A stretch of 10,514 nt of DNA. Origin: Treponema sp. (GTDB taxonomy: Bacteria > Spirochaetota > Spirochaetia > Treponematales > Treponemataceae). Under the pieces are notes generated by a model, which was not told where the DNA came from, did not search any database, and saw only the letters and a list, made by a program, of their open reading frames with translations. Of this stretch, positions 1-6,846 are shown in pieces. The stretch lies in NCBI GenBank assembly GCA_018384055.1, contig JAHAZL010000052.1, forward strand, positions 1 through 10,514. Direction: 5' to 3'. The translations under genes were made by a program, and so were the position numbers. Position 1 is the stretch's first letter. Each line of letters opens with the position of its first letter.

Positions 1-18
1 TCATTAGTCATTATTTAC

Positions 19-74
19 TCCAGCTGTTTAAGATTCGGGGAAATAAATTCCCCTACCTATATATAACCGCTGGA
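19..74. repeat. Nested inverted repeat / hairpin region
   Basis: An outer imperfect inverted repeat pairs TCCAGCTGTT (19-28) with AACCGCTGGA (65-74), with one mismatch in ten. It encloses an inner perfect hairpin, GGGGAA (37-42) and TTCCCC (48-53), with a 5-nt loop. Neither strand has a T-run next to the inner stem, so it is not a classical intrinsic terminator. It lies downstream of the minus-strand lipoprotein gene and could be a REP-like intergenic repeat or an RNA 3'-end structure. The pairing is seen directly; the role is unknown. Confidence 0.45.
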
Positions 75-104
75 ATTTTAAAAGTGGAAAAATCCGTGGA
101 ACAA

Positions 105-118
105 TGGGGACAGACCCC
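105..118. repeat. Short GGGG/CCCC palindrome downstream of lipoprotein gene
   Basis: TGGGGACAGACCCC reads on the minus strand as GGGGTCTGTCCCC, a 4-bp G/C stem with a 5-nt loop, 45 nt past the lipoprotein stop codon. Similar GGGGTCTGTCCCC palindromes recur between genes in many bacterial genomes, and I recall some beside REP-associated tyrosine transposases, but no transposase is present here. It could also help form the 3' end of the lipoprotein mRNA, although the downstream sequence is only weakly T-rich. Confidence 0.35.
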
Positions 119-162
119 TAGCCCCCCGATGGAACTGGTTCAGATTGTAATACAGGATTTAA

Positions 163-1791
163 TCACCATTTTCTATACACAATAAATTCTTGCAAGCCTT
201 CATCAAACATGTACCAACATGGTGTACTTTCAGTGGTATTCTCAATATCCAGTAATTCATATTCATCCGTATATGCACTATTATTTATGGCAAAAGTCAT
301 ATTATCTTTCATATCGTAAGAACACTTAAACATTACAATGCACTTAGGTTCAGTATCAGGAATTATGTCTACCTTAACCCTCAACTTCTTTCCATTATCA
401 AATGATATTCCATCAACATCAATTTTAGGATCGCTACAAGTATTATTTGCAACATAAATTTGAATATCCGTAGAAACATTTCCGCTCAAAGTCAGGTTTG
501 TATCTTCAGATCCCTTTGCAAGGTAAATGTCGCCATAACCGACAGCATTTGTGCTTGTATTTCCAGAGAAGGTACAGCCATCAACAATAGCGGAATACTG
601 TGCTGATATATGAACAGCACCATACCTAGCAGAGACTGCATTAAATGCACAGCCATAAAGCTCAGCAGATTCTACTAATACAGCACCAAAACCAACATTG
701 GAAAATTTCGCATTATAGGCAACAAGACTGCCTCCTTTCAGACCATCATAGATAAAATTTGTTGAACATGTATTATCAGCATCAGTAAACTCAATCGGTT
801 TATCAGAAAGGGTCTCATTTATATTCAATTTACATCCCTGTTTAATATAAATATATGCACCTGAATTCCTTTTTACAGTAAGGTTATCCACTGCAGATTT
901 TATAGTAAGATTTTTTGTGATTTCATGAATCTGTGTCATTGGAAAAACATAGCCGGAGCCCTCAGCTTTTCCCCCAATGTAAATTGTGCCATCAGGTCGA
1001 GAATTTGTTATAGCTGCAAGCAAATCTTCAGAAGTTAAACACGGATTTTCTTCCGAAAGGCCAACAGTAGGATCATTGTTTTGCAGTTCTTTAACAACAT
1101 AAAGAGTTACAATTAATTCCTTTGTAATACTTTCATACAAGGATAAAGTTACTTTAAATTGATGCGCCTCTTTTCCACCTGAAATTTGAGAATCACCAAC
1201 TCTTTCTACAGAGAATCCATCCGAATCAATTACAGTTTCCGACCATCCGTTTGTAAAGACAATTTCTGCTGAAAGAAAATTCTTAAATCTGTCATCTACA
1301 TACCCCATCATTTCATCCATATCCGGAAATTCAGTTTTTCCCGAATATTTTATTGAAGTGCGGGAAAGATCAATCCTGTCTGGACGGTTATATAAGAGTT
1401 CAAGGTTTACAGGAGTAACTTCACCACCCTTTACTTCTGCGGTCTTGACCCCTGCTGCGATGCATTCTTCTTTACCATTTTGAGTTACATAGCAAAATGC
1501 CTTAACTACATAAGAACCTACGGCAACATCAGGAAAAATTACGGACGAACCTTCTGATGCTGACTTTTTATCCACCAAAGCTCCTGAAGAAGAATACAAA
1601 TAGATTTTGTATGAAACATCGGCTCCTTTTTTCAGTTCATCTATCCCCGTTCCATCATCAACAATCATTCTTGAAGATGATCCAGGCAAGCAAACCGAAA
1701 CAGCACCGACAGGATTATTTATATTGAGTTGATTGCAAGAAAAAAACAAAAATGCAGAGATGGAAAAAAGAAAAATAAAAATTTTCTTCAT
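163..1791 (-). CDS. Lipoprotein with Ig-like N-terminal region and parallel beta-helix-like repeats
   Basis: The 542-residue product begins with a lipoprotein signal peptide: two Lys, a Phe/Ile-rich hydrophobic core, and lipobox F-F-S-C with the acylated Cys at residue 19. This predicts membrane anchoring, possibly on the cell surface. Residues about 30-135 look like a small beta-sandwich domain (alternating strands, a 'VGSYVVKAFCY'-type strand), and 136-237 resemble a second Ig-like domain. From about 252 to 450 there are short beta-strand rungs with recurring G-x-(L/V)-x-(V/Y)-x-(N/D/G)-x-x-F spacing (for example 355-364, 369-383, 391-408), as in right-handed parallel beta-helix (pectate-lyase-like) proteins. 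A Cys-containing tail follows (about 451-542). No catalytic motif was recognised, so binding or adhesion is only a guess. The start is supported by AAGGAAG at 1807-1801, 9 nt before the ATG. The gene appears monocistronic, with its own promoter. Family assignment is by fold impression only. Confidence 0.8.
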   Translation of the reverse strand: MKKIFIFLFSISAFLFFSCNQLNINNPVGAVSVCLPGSSSRMIVDDGTGIDELKKGADVSYKIYLYSSSGALVDKKSASEGSSVIFPDVAVGSYVVKAFCYVTQNGKEECIAAGVKTAEVKGGEVTPVNLELLYNRPDRIDLSRTSIKYSGKTEFPDMDEMMGYVDDRFKNFLSAEIVFTNGWSETVIDSDGFSVERVGDSQISGGKEAHQFKVTLSLYESITKELIVTLYVVKELQNNDPTVGLSEENPCLTSEDLLAAITNSRPDGTIYIGGKAEGSGYVFPMTQIHEITKNLTIKSAVDNLTVKRNSGAYIYIKQGCKLNINETLSDKPIEFTDADNTCSTNFIYDGLKGGSLVAYNAKFSNVGFGAVLVESAELYGCAFNAVSARYGAVHISAQYSAIVDGCTFSGNTSTNAVGYGDIYLAKGSEDTNLTLSGNVSTDIQIYVANNTCSDPKIDVDGISFDNGKKLRVKVDIIPDTEPKCIVMFKCSYDMKDNMTFAINNSAYTDEYELLDIENTTESTPCWYMFDEGLQEFIVYRKW

Positions 1792-1800
1792 GGCAAAACA

Positions 1801-1841
1801 CTTCCTTGCAGGATTCTAACACAACATGACTGTAATTTCCA
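1801..1841 (-). promoter_or_regulatory. Probable sigma-70-type promoter and RBS of the lipoprotein gene
   Basis: Read on the minus strand: -35-like TGGAAA (1841-1836), a 17-nt spacer, and -10-like TAGAAT (1818-1813) preceded by TGT, making it an extended -10. The predicted start point is about 1807-1806, which coincides with the Shine-Dalgarno AAGGAAG (1807-1801). The leader would then be only about 15 nt and begin at the ribosome-binding site. Confidence 0.5.
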
Positions 1842-1847
1842 TCAGAA

Positions 1848-1892
1848 AACAAGGAAATGGGGATGACTCATACTTATTGGACAGCCCCATCC
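1848..1892 (-). terminator. Possible intrinsic terminator after the purine nucleoside phosphorylase gene
   Basis: On the minus strand, GGATGGGG (1892-1885) pairs with CCCCATTT (1862-1855), giving six Watson-Crick pairs plus two G-U pairs around a 22-nt loop. A T-rich but interrupted tract follows (TTTCCTTGTTTT). It begins 18 nt past the phosphorylase stop and ends before the lipoprotein promoter. The loop is long and the U-tract imperfect, so the terminator is moderate or weak. The arm region contains GGGGCTGTCC, which resembles the palindrome at 105-118. Confidence 0.45.
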
Positions 1893-1910
1893 TAACACTC
1901 AATGACAATT

Positions 1911-2732
1911 TTAGAATGAGATGATTGCTTCCGTTACCAGAGCCTTGAACTGGGCTGAAACACGGGAAGCAACTTCCTTTACCTCTTCGTGATTCAGCGG
2001 CTGGTTTGTAATGCCGGCAGCCATGTTTGTGATGCAGGAAATTCCGCAGATTTTCATTCCCATGTGTCGGGCTACAACGGCTTCTACGGCTGTACTCATG
2101 CCGACTGCATCAGCACCAAGAATTCTTGCCATCCTTACTTCAGCAGGAGTTTCATAAGCAGGTCCTGTAAACTGAAGGTATACTCCTTCCTTCAAGTCAA
2201 AATCAAGTTTTCGTGCGGCCTTCTTTATCTTGTCGCGGAGTTCTTCCGTATAAACCGATGTCATGTCCGGAAATCTTGTTCCAAGTTCTTCTATGTTTTC
2301 ACCAATAAGAGGTGAAGGAACAAATGAAGCAATATGGTCGTTCAGGAGCATAAGGGTTCCGGGTTTGTAATTGAGGTTTACTCCGCCAGCAGCATTTGTA
2401 AGGAAGAGGATTTCAGCCCCCATCATTTTCATGAGGCGGGCAGGAAGAACTACATCGCTCATGGCATAGCCTTCGTAATAGTGAACGCGCCCCTGCATGA
2501 TTACAACTGGAACATCACCTATATGAGTAAAAACGAAACGACCTTTGTGTCCTGCTACAGTTGAAACAGGAAATCCTTCAATGTCGTGGTAATCAATTTC
2601 ACCTTCGATTTTAAAACCGTCTGCATAGTCACCGAGACCGCTGCCAAGAACAAGGGCAACTTTTGGTGCAAAGGGAATTTTGTTTTTGATGCTTTCATAG
2701 CATGCCTTAAGTTTTGTGTAAGCCGGATTCAT
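1911..2732 (-). CDS. punA: Purine-nucleoside phosphorylase, trimeric PNP family
   Basis: This cytoplasmic enzyme splits purine nucleosides (typically inosine and guanosine) with phosphate to free base and ribose- or deoxyribose-1-phosphate, in purine salvage. Family motifs appear in order over 273 residues: phosphate loop GSGLG at 30-34, AGHKGR at 60-65, QGRVHYYEGY at 80-89, TNAAGG at 112-117, FTGPAYETPAE at 188-198 (purine-site Glu194), GMSTAVEA at 211-218 (ribose-site Met212), and ITNMAAG at 234-240 (base-recognition Asn236). Length and motif order match the trimeric class, and Asn236 with Glu194 favours 6-oxopurines. The ATG has an ideal AGGAGG (2743-2738) five bases upstream. The gene starts 12 nt after the GH3 stop codon, so its SD sits directly against that stop, indicating co-transcription and probably translational coupling. 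No functional link to the glycosidase is obvious. Confidence 0.95.
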   Translation of the reverse strand: MNPAYTKLKACYESIKNKIPFAPKVALVLGSGLGDYADGFKIEGEIDYHDIEGFPVSTVAGHKGRFVFTHIGDVPVVIMQGRVHYYEGYAMSDVVLPARLMKMMGAEILFLTNAAGGVNLNYKPGTLMLLNDHIASFVPSPLIGENIEELGTRFPDMTSVYTEELRDKIKKAARKLDFDLKEGVYLQFTGPAYETPAEVRMARILGADAVGMSTAVEAVVARHMGMKICGISCITNMAAGITNQPLNHEEVKEVASRVSAQFKALVTEAIISF

Positions 2733-2744
2733 ACATGCCTCCTA

Positions 2745-5174
2745 CTATTCAATTTTCAAGATCATTTCAAGGACACGCCTAACGCTTGTCTTTACTTCAT
2801 CAATTGAAAGGCGTCCGTCATTCAATGCTTCAAGCAGCTGTTCAGGATAACCGCAGGCCATCTTTACATCGTTGCCGGCCTTTACTTCGCGCCACTGTTC
2901 TGCACGAGTCCACCAGTCAGTCATTACGATTCCCTTGTACCCCCATTCTCCACGGAGGATGTTCGTCAAAAGATCCTTGCATTCGCTTGTATGCTGTCCG
3001 TTTACAATGTTGTAGCTGGACATGATTGCCCAAGGCTCTGAATTCTTAACCATGTACTCAAATGACTTTAGGTAGATTTCGCGGGCTGCTCTTTCCGAAA
3101 CGATTGAATCGCTCTGCTTGCGGTTTGTTTCCTTGTTGTTGAATGCAAAGTGCTTTGGTGTTGCGGCGATTCCCTGACTCTGAATTCCCTTTACGGCTGC
3201 ACTTGCCATGTGGCCTGCAATGAGAGGATCTTCGCTGTAGTACTCAAAGTTTCTTCCGCACAAAGGACTGCGGTGAATGTTCATTCCAGGTGCAAGATAA
3301 ATACCGCAGTTGTTTTCCTTTACTTCCTTTGCAACTGCCTGCCCGATTTTTTCCACGACTTCTTCGTTCCAGGTGCAGGCAAGGGTTGTAGCGCATGGCC
3401 ATGCCGTAGTGTACTGTTCAAACCATGGCATGATTCTGATTCCGGCAGGACCGTCGGCAGTCATGATGTTTGGAATGTCGTAGTCAAAGTTGTTTCCGAT
3501 GCCAAAGGTATTTGCTGTTCCAGTATTTGGCTGTCCGCCCAAAAGCCATACCATGTCTTCTGTTGAAAGCTGAGCCATGAATTCATCAAGGGTAACTTTG
3601 CCGTCGTAAACATCTTCAAGATGCTTTGTAGGGTTGTGCAGGCGCTGAACCATGCTCTTGTGAGGAAGTCCGCGAACCGATGGAATTACGCCTTCAAGAA
3701 CTTCTGCCTTCTTGAAAATTTCAGGGCGTTCAATCTTTTCGTATTCTGAAGTTTCCAGGGTCTTGTAAGTTCCGTCTGCAAGGAGCCTCTTTGTAAGTTT
3801 TCTTGGCTTAAGCTGTTCTGTAAGCTGGAGGACAACCTTTGTTTCCGGTACGCTGAATGGAGTTCCGGTTTCCTTTACATTGCGGACTGAATTTCCATAG
3901 AAGAATTTATAGTCGCCCTTTTCAAGAACCCATGCTGACTTCTTTACTGCACCTTCATCGTCGTAGGATGCCATTTCATTTTTTACAATGTCCACGACAA
4001 CAAAGCAGCTTTCACCAGGTTTAAGTTCAGGGGTTTTCCTGAAGCCGCCTAGAATCATATTTGGCTTTGTAAGTTTCCCGTCAGGTGCTGAATAGTAAAG
4101 CTGAACAACTTCCTTTCCTGCAACCTTGCCTGTATTTGTAACTTTAACAGTGAATGCAATTTTGTCGCCGCCATCATTCTGCCCCGCAAGGCTAATGTCA
4201 AAGTCAGTATAGGAAAGACCGTAACCGAATGGATAAACTACGCAGTTTTTTTTGCCAGGGATTGTTTCAAAGTATCTGTAGCCGACAAAGATGTCGTCCT
4301 GATATTCAACACCGCCGGCAAAATCGTGGAAGGTGTCTGTTGAAGGATAATCTTCAAGACGTCTTGCAAAAGTATCCGTAAGTTTTCCGCTTGGATTCTT
4401 TTTTCCAAGAAGAATTTCAACGGCAGCAACTGCACCTTCCATTCCGCCCTGCCCCAGGAAGAGAACGGAAGAAATGTTTTTATTTTCCGCAAACCAGCTG
4501 GTATCAACGATTCCACCAACATTCAGAAGGACAATTACATTTTTAAAATTCTTTTCTGCAGCGGCAACAAGGGCTTCTTCCTGAGCTGTAAGATAAAAGT
4601 CCCCCTTAGGGAAAACTTCCTTTGACATGGCACGGAAACCGTCTTCTCCACCCCATACATCAACTTCGATGTTTTCCATGTGAAGTTCTTTTCCAGGAAT
4701 ATTACATGCTCTGTCCCAGCCTTCGCCCGAATATCTGTTGATGCTTAAAATTGCAGTGTCAGAGAATTCTGAGGCAGCCTTAAGCTGTGCATCCGAAAGT
4801 TCAGGTTCAACAGTCATTCCGGGATCGCGATGTTTTTTACGCTGATCCTTAAGATTTTCCTGATAGAAAACATGGAGACCTTCATAAATTTCCACTCCAC
4901 CGTCAGCTTTAAAGGCATCGTAAAGGCTTGTGCAGTACTTGCAGTAAACATCACCGCTGCCACCGCCACCCTTTACATATTCTTCGCTGGCTTTTCCAAG
5001 AAGAACAATCTTTTTGCTTTTCAATGGAAGAAGGTTATTTTCATTTTTGAGAAGGACAATTCCTTCTGCAGCAGTATTCTTTGAAAGCTCAATGTGTTCC
5101 ACGCATCCGGAAATTTTTCTTCCGTCCTTGCCAAGTGGTTTTGCAGGTGTATTAAAATGTCTTGCCCATCTCAT
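2745..5174 (-). CDS. Glycoside hydrolase family 3 beta-glucosidase-like enzyme, domain-permuted
   Basis: This 809-residue protein hydrolyses terminal beta-linked sugars, most likely beta-glucosides from plant oligosaccharides (substrate inferred from the family). The domain order is swapped relative to ordinary GH3 enzymes. The alpha/beta-sandwich domain comes first (about 28-325: GIVLLKN at 38-44, SGEGWDR at 149-155, GQGGMEGA at 241-248, NPSGKLTDTF at 260-269, YPFGYGLSYT at 314-323). A fibronectin-III-like domain follows (about 340-420). The catalytic barrel comes last (about 540-805: DGPAGIR at 574-580, GRNFEYYSEDP at 640-650, KHF at 674-676, MTDWW at 751-755). Asp753 is the expected nucleophile and Glu151 the likely acid/base. 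The BA order is known from rumen enzymes such as Ruminococcus albus and Butyrivibrio fibrisolvens beta-glucosidases. No signal peptide is visible, so it is probably cytoplasmic and acts on imported oligosaccharides. The start has GGAG (5187-5184), 9 nt upstream. It heads a two-gene operon with the phosphorylase. Confidence 0.93.
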   Translation of the reverse strand: MRWARHFNTPAKPLGKDGRKISGCVEHIELSKNTAAEGIVLLKNENNLLPLKSKKIVLLGKASEEYVKGGGGSGDVYCKYCTSLYDAFKADGGVEIYEGLHVFYQENLKDQRKKHRDPGMTVEPELSDAQLKAASEFSDTAILSINRYSGEGWDRACNIPGKELHMENIEVDVWGGEDGFRAMSKEVFPKGDFYLTAQEEALVAAAEKNFKNVIVLLNVGGIVDTSWFAENKNISSVLFLGQGGMEGAVAAVEILLGKKNPSGKLTDTFARRLEDYPSTDTFHDFAGGVEYQDDIFVGYRYFETIPGKKNCVVYPFGYGLSYTDFDISLAGQNDGGDKIAFTVKVTNTGKVAGKEVVQLYYSAPDGKLTKPNMILGGFRKTPELKPGESCFVVVDIVKNEMASYDDEGAVKKSAWVLEKGDYKFFYGNSVRNVKETGTPFSVPETKVVLQLTEQLKPRKLTKRLLADGTYKTLETSEYEKIERPEIFKKAEVLEGVIPSVRGLPHKSMVQRLHNPTKHLEDVYDGKVTLDEFMAQLSTEDMVWLLGGQPNTGTANTFGIGNNFDYDIPNIMTADGPAGIRIMPWFEQYTTAWPCATTLACTWNEEVVEKIGQAVAKEVKENNCGIYLAPGMNIHRSPLCGRNFEYYSEDPLIAGHMASAAVKGIQSQGIAATPKHFAFNNKETNRKQSDSIVSERAAREIYLKSFEYMVKNSEPWAIMSSYNIVNGQHTSECKDLLTNILRGEWGYKGIVMTDWWTRAEQWREVKAGNDVKMACGYPEQLLEALNDGRLSIDEVKTSVRRVLEMILKIE

Positions 5175-5190
5175 AACAGGTTACTCCAAT

Positions 5191-5231
5191 AAAAACAAAA
5201 TAAGGACCATATCCTAAGACATGATCCTTAT
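5191..5231 (-). terminator. Strong intrinsic terminator after murA
   Basis: On the minus strand, ATAAGGATCAT (5231-5221) pairs with ATGGTCCTTAT (5210-5200). This is an 11-bp stem with one U-G wobble and a 10-nt loop, followed at once by TTTGTTTTT (5199-5191). The hairpin plus U-tract is a textbook Rho-independent terminator. It lies 36 nt past the murA stop and only a few bases before the GH3 ribosome-binding site. Confidence 0.8.
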
Positions 5232-5241
5232 TATTATAGCA
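5226..5241 (-). promoter_or_regulatory. Probable extended -10 promoter of the GH3-punA operon
   Basis: On the minus strand, TGCTATAAT (5241-5233) is a perfect TATAAT with the TGn extension. No good -35 is seen at 16-18 nt, as is common for extended -10 promoters. The predicted start, about 5226, falls inside the upstream arm of the murA terminator. Transcripts begun here would lack half of that arm and should escape termination, giving a leader of about 52 nt. Confidence 0.55.
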
Positions 5242-5267
5242 CTGAAAAGTCAGTTTTACCTAATGTT

Positions 5268-6551
5268 TTAATCCACGTTTACACGCTTTATGTGTCCTCC
5301 AAGGGACTGAAGGCATTCTACAAGATGCTCGTAACCGCGTTCAATCTGATATACGTTGCTGATGCGGCTGGTTCCGCGGGCTGCCATGGCTGCAATTACC
5401 ATTGCCATACCTGCACGAACATCTGGAGAAACAAGGTGGTCTCCGTGAAGGGGACTTGGTCCTGAAACAACTGCACGATGAGGATCGCACAAGGTAACCT
5501 GAGCCCCCATGCTGATAAGCTTGTCTACAAAGAACATTCGACTTTCAAACATCTTTTCAAAAATCAAAACTGTGCCTTCAACCTGAGTGGCTACTACAGT
5601 CATGATTGAAGTCAAATCTGGCGGAAATCCTGGCCACGGAGAGTCGTCAATCTTTGGTATTTTCGTCCCGACATCAGCATTTGTTTTCATTTCCTGAATG
5701 GAAGAAACTGTAATTGTTTCACCATCCTGCATCCAGGAAATGCCAAGCTTTGCAAATCCAACCTTAAGGGGACGCATATCAAGATTCTTTACACCCTTGA
5801 TTATTACACTACCGCGAGTTGCAGCAGCAAGACCAATGTAAGAACCTATTTCCATATAGTCTGGACCGATTTCGAATTCACAGCCATGAAGCTTTTTAAC
5901 GCCGTCAATATAAAGGATATTTGAGCCGATTCCTGTAATCTTTGCACCCATGGCACAAAGCATGTTGCACAGATCCTGAATATGAGGTTCGCTGGCGGCA
6001 TTTGTAATTGTTGTTTTTCCTTCTGCAAGAACTGCTGCCATAACAGCATTTTCCGTAGCAGTTACTGAACATTCATCAAGGAATATATCTGTTCCTATGA
6101 GCTTGTTTGCAGTGAATACAAAGTGTCCATTCACCTTAACCTGAGCCCCCAGCTGTTCAAGGGCAATGAAATGTGTATCAAGACGACGGCGGCCAATGAC
6201 GTCTCCACCAGGAGGAAGCATCTCTGCTTTTCCAAGACGGGCTACCATTGGACCTGCAAACAGAATCGATGCGCGAATTTTCTTTGAAAGCTCTGCAGGA
6301 ATTACGCAGAACTCTACATCTTTTGCCTCAATTTTCCAGGTGTTGTCCTTAAGCTTTTCAGCCTTTGCACCAAAAGACTGAAGTATATTGAGCATTACAC
6401 CAGTATCTTCGATTTCCGGAATATTCTTTAAAATAACAGGTTCATCTGTAAGTAAGGTTGCCGCAATGCAAGGCAAAGCAGCATTTTTGTTTCCGCTGGC
6501 AGTAATTTCACCTTTAATAGGAAATCCACCTTCAATTTCATATTCGTACAT
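5268..6551 (-). CDS. murA: UDP-N-acetylglucosamine 1-carboxyvinyltransferase (MurA), Asp active-site type
   Basis: MurA transfers enolpyruvate from PEP to UDP-GlcNAc, the first committed step of peptidoglycan synthesis, in the cytoplasm. The 427-residue length is normal for the family. Visible motifs are the SGNKNAALP signature at 19-27 (Lys22, Asn23), Arg93 in the KKIRAS segment, the active-site loop LPPGGDVIGRRRLDTH at 112-127, ATEN at 165-168, FPPD at 309-312 (Asp312 matches the general base Asp305 of E. coli), and DVRAG at 377-381 (Arg379 matches Arg397). The loop residue that is Cys115 in E. coli is Asp117 here (codon GAC at 6203-6201). This substitution is known from fosfomycin-insensitive MurA enzymes such as those of Mycobacterium tuberculosis and Chlamydia. 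The N-terminus aligns with family starts, so the ATG is secure, yet no Shine-Dalgarno precedes it. It is the first gene leftward of the divergent region and is followed by a strong terminator, so it is probably monocistronic. Confidence 0.97.
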   Translation of the reverse strand: MYEYEIEGGFPIKGEITASGNKNAALPCIAATLLTDEPVILKNIPEIEDTGVMLNILQSFGAKAEKLKDNTWKIEAKDVEFCVIPAELSKKIRASILFAGPMVARLGKAEMLPPGGDVIGRRRLDTHFIALEQLGAQVKVNGHFVFTANKLIGTDIFLDECSVTATENAVMAAVLAEGKTTITNAASEPHIQDLCNMLCAMGAKITGIGSNILYIDGVKKLHGCEFEIGPDYMEIGSYIGLAAATRGSVIIKGVKNLDMRPLKVGFAKLGISWMQDGETITVSSIQEMKTNADVGTKIPKIDDSPWPGFPPDLTSIMTVVATQVEGTVLIFEKMFESRMFFVDKLISMGAQVTLCDPHRAVVSGPSPLHGDHLVSPDVRAGMAMVIAAMAARGTSRISNVYQIERGYEHLVECLQSLGGHIKRVNVD

Positions 6552-6587
6552 GCAAAATATTATAGAAGAAAAAGCTATAATTCACAA
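6552..6587 (-). promoter_or_regulatory. Promoter of murA, predicting a leaderless mRNA
   Basis: On the minus strand, TTGTGA (6587-6582) is separated by 17 nt from a perfect TATAAT (6564-6559). The expected start point, 7-8 nt past the -10, is the C just before the murA ATG or the A of the ATG itself (6552/6551). No purine-rich ribosome-binding site lies between the -10 and the ATG. Confidence 0.65.
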
Positions 6588-6786
6588 TTAGGAAATCAAA
6601 ATCTTCCAGACTAACATTTTTTCCGCGTCTGAATTCCCAGGAACATTATCGAAATCGCATTTCATCACCATAGATATACTAAAAACAAGAAAACATTTTC
6701 CACCCCCAAACAAACACAGCTTTGGTCCGGTTCCGTGCTGAAGCAGGTTTTCACATTACCCCATTGTATTTATAGAAACCCACTAA
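6588..6786. other. Divergent intergenic region, no gene seen
   Basis: This is the middle of the 295-bp spacer between the divergent murA and TAXI genes. It is mostly AT-rich and has no open frame with a ribosome-binding site. The one distinctive stretch is a locally GC-rich patch at about 6717-6746 with a weak inverted repeat, CAGC (6717-6720) and GCTG (6737-6740), about 45 bp upstream of the TAXI -35 element. It might be a regulator site, but four-base arms are not enough to claim an operator. Confidence 0.4.
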
Positions 6787-6840
6787 TTGAAAATATGAAA
6801 AAAAACAGTGTATTATAGTCGAAACAAAATCAAAAGGAGA
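6787..6840 (+). promoter_or_regulatory. Promoter and RBS of the TAXI-TRAP operon
   Basis: A -35 element TTGAAA (6787-6792), an 18-nt spacer and a -10 element TATTAT (6811-6816) form a good sigma-70-type promoter. The predicted start is near 6822-6824, giving a leader of about 24 nt. A strong Shine-Dalgarno AAGGAGA (6834-6840) sits 6-7 nt before the ATG of the binding-protein gene. Confidence 0.65.
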
Positions 6841-6846
6841 TAAAAC

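Noticed and set aside
19..118. CRISPR, riboswitch or tRNA at the left edge
   Set aside because: There is no regular repeat-spacer pattern, no cloverleaf, and no known riboswitch core; only nested inverted repeats are visible.
1989..2315. Plus-strand open frame opposite the phosphorylase gene
   Set aside because: The opposite strand carries all PNP motifs; the product is compositionally odd and resembles no protein I recognise.
3150..3566. Plus-strand open frame of 138 codons inside the GH3 gene
   Set aside because: It is antisense to a well-supported GH3 catalytic region, has no ribosome-binding site, and its Cys/Ser-rich product looks like a frame shadow.
5249..5254. Second hairpin just past the murA stop (ACTGA/TCAGT)
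   Set aside because: The stem is only five weak base pairs with no U-tract, and the real terminator is immediately downstream.
6576..6581. Plus-strand TATAAT as a second promoter for the TAXI operon
   Set aside because: There is no convincing -35 partner, it is about 270 bp from the gene, and a better-placed promoter exists at 6787-6816.
6717..6740. CAGC...GCTG inverted repeat as a regulator operator
   Set aside because: The arms are only four bases with a 16-nt gap, which is expected by chance; kept only as a remark in the intergenic entry.
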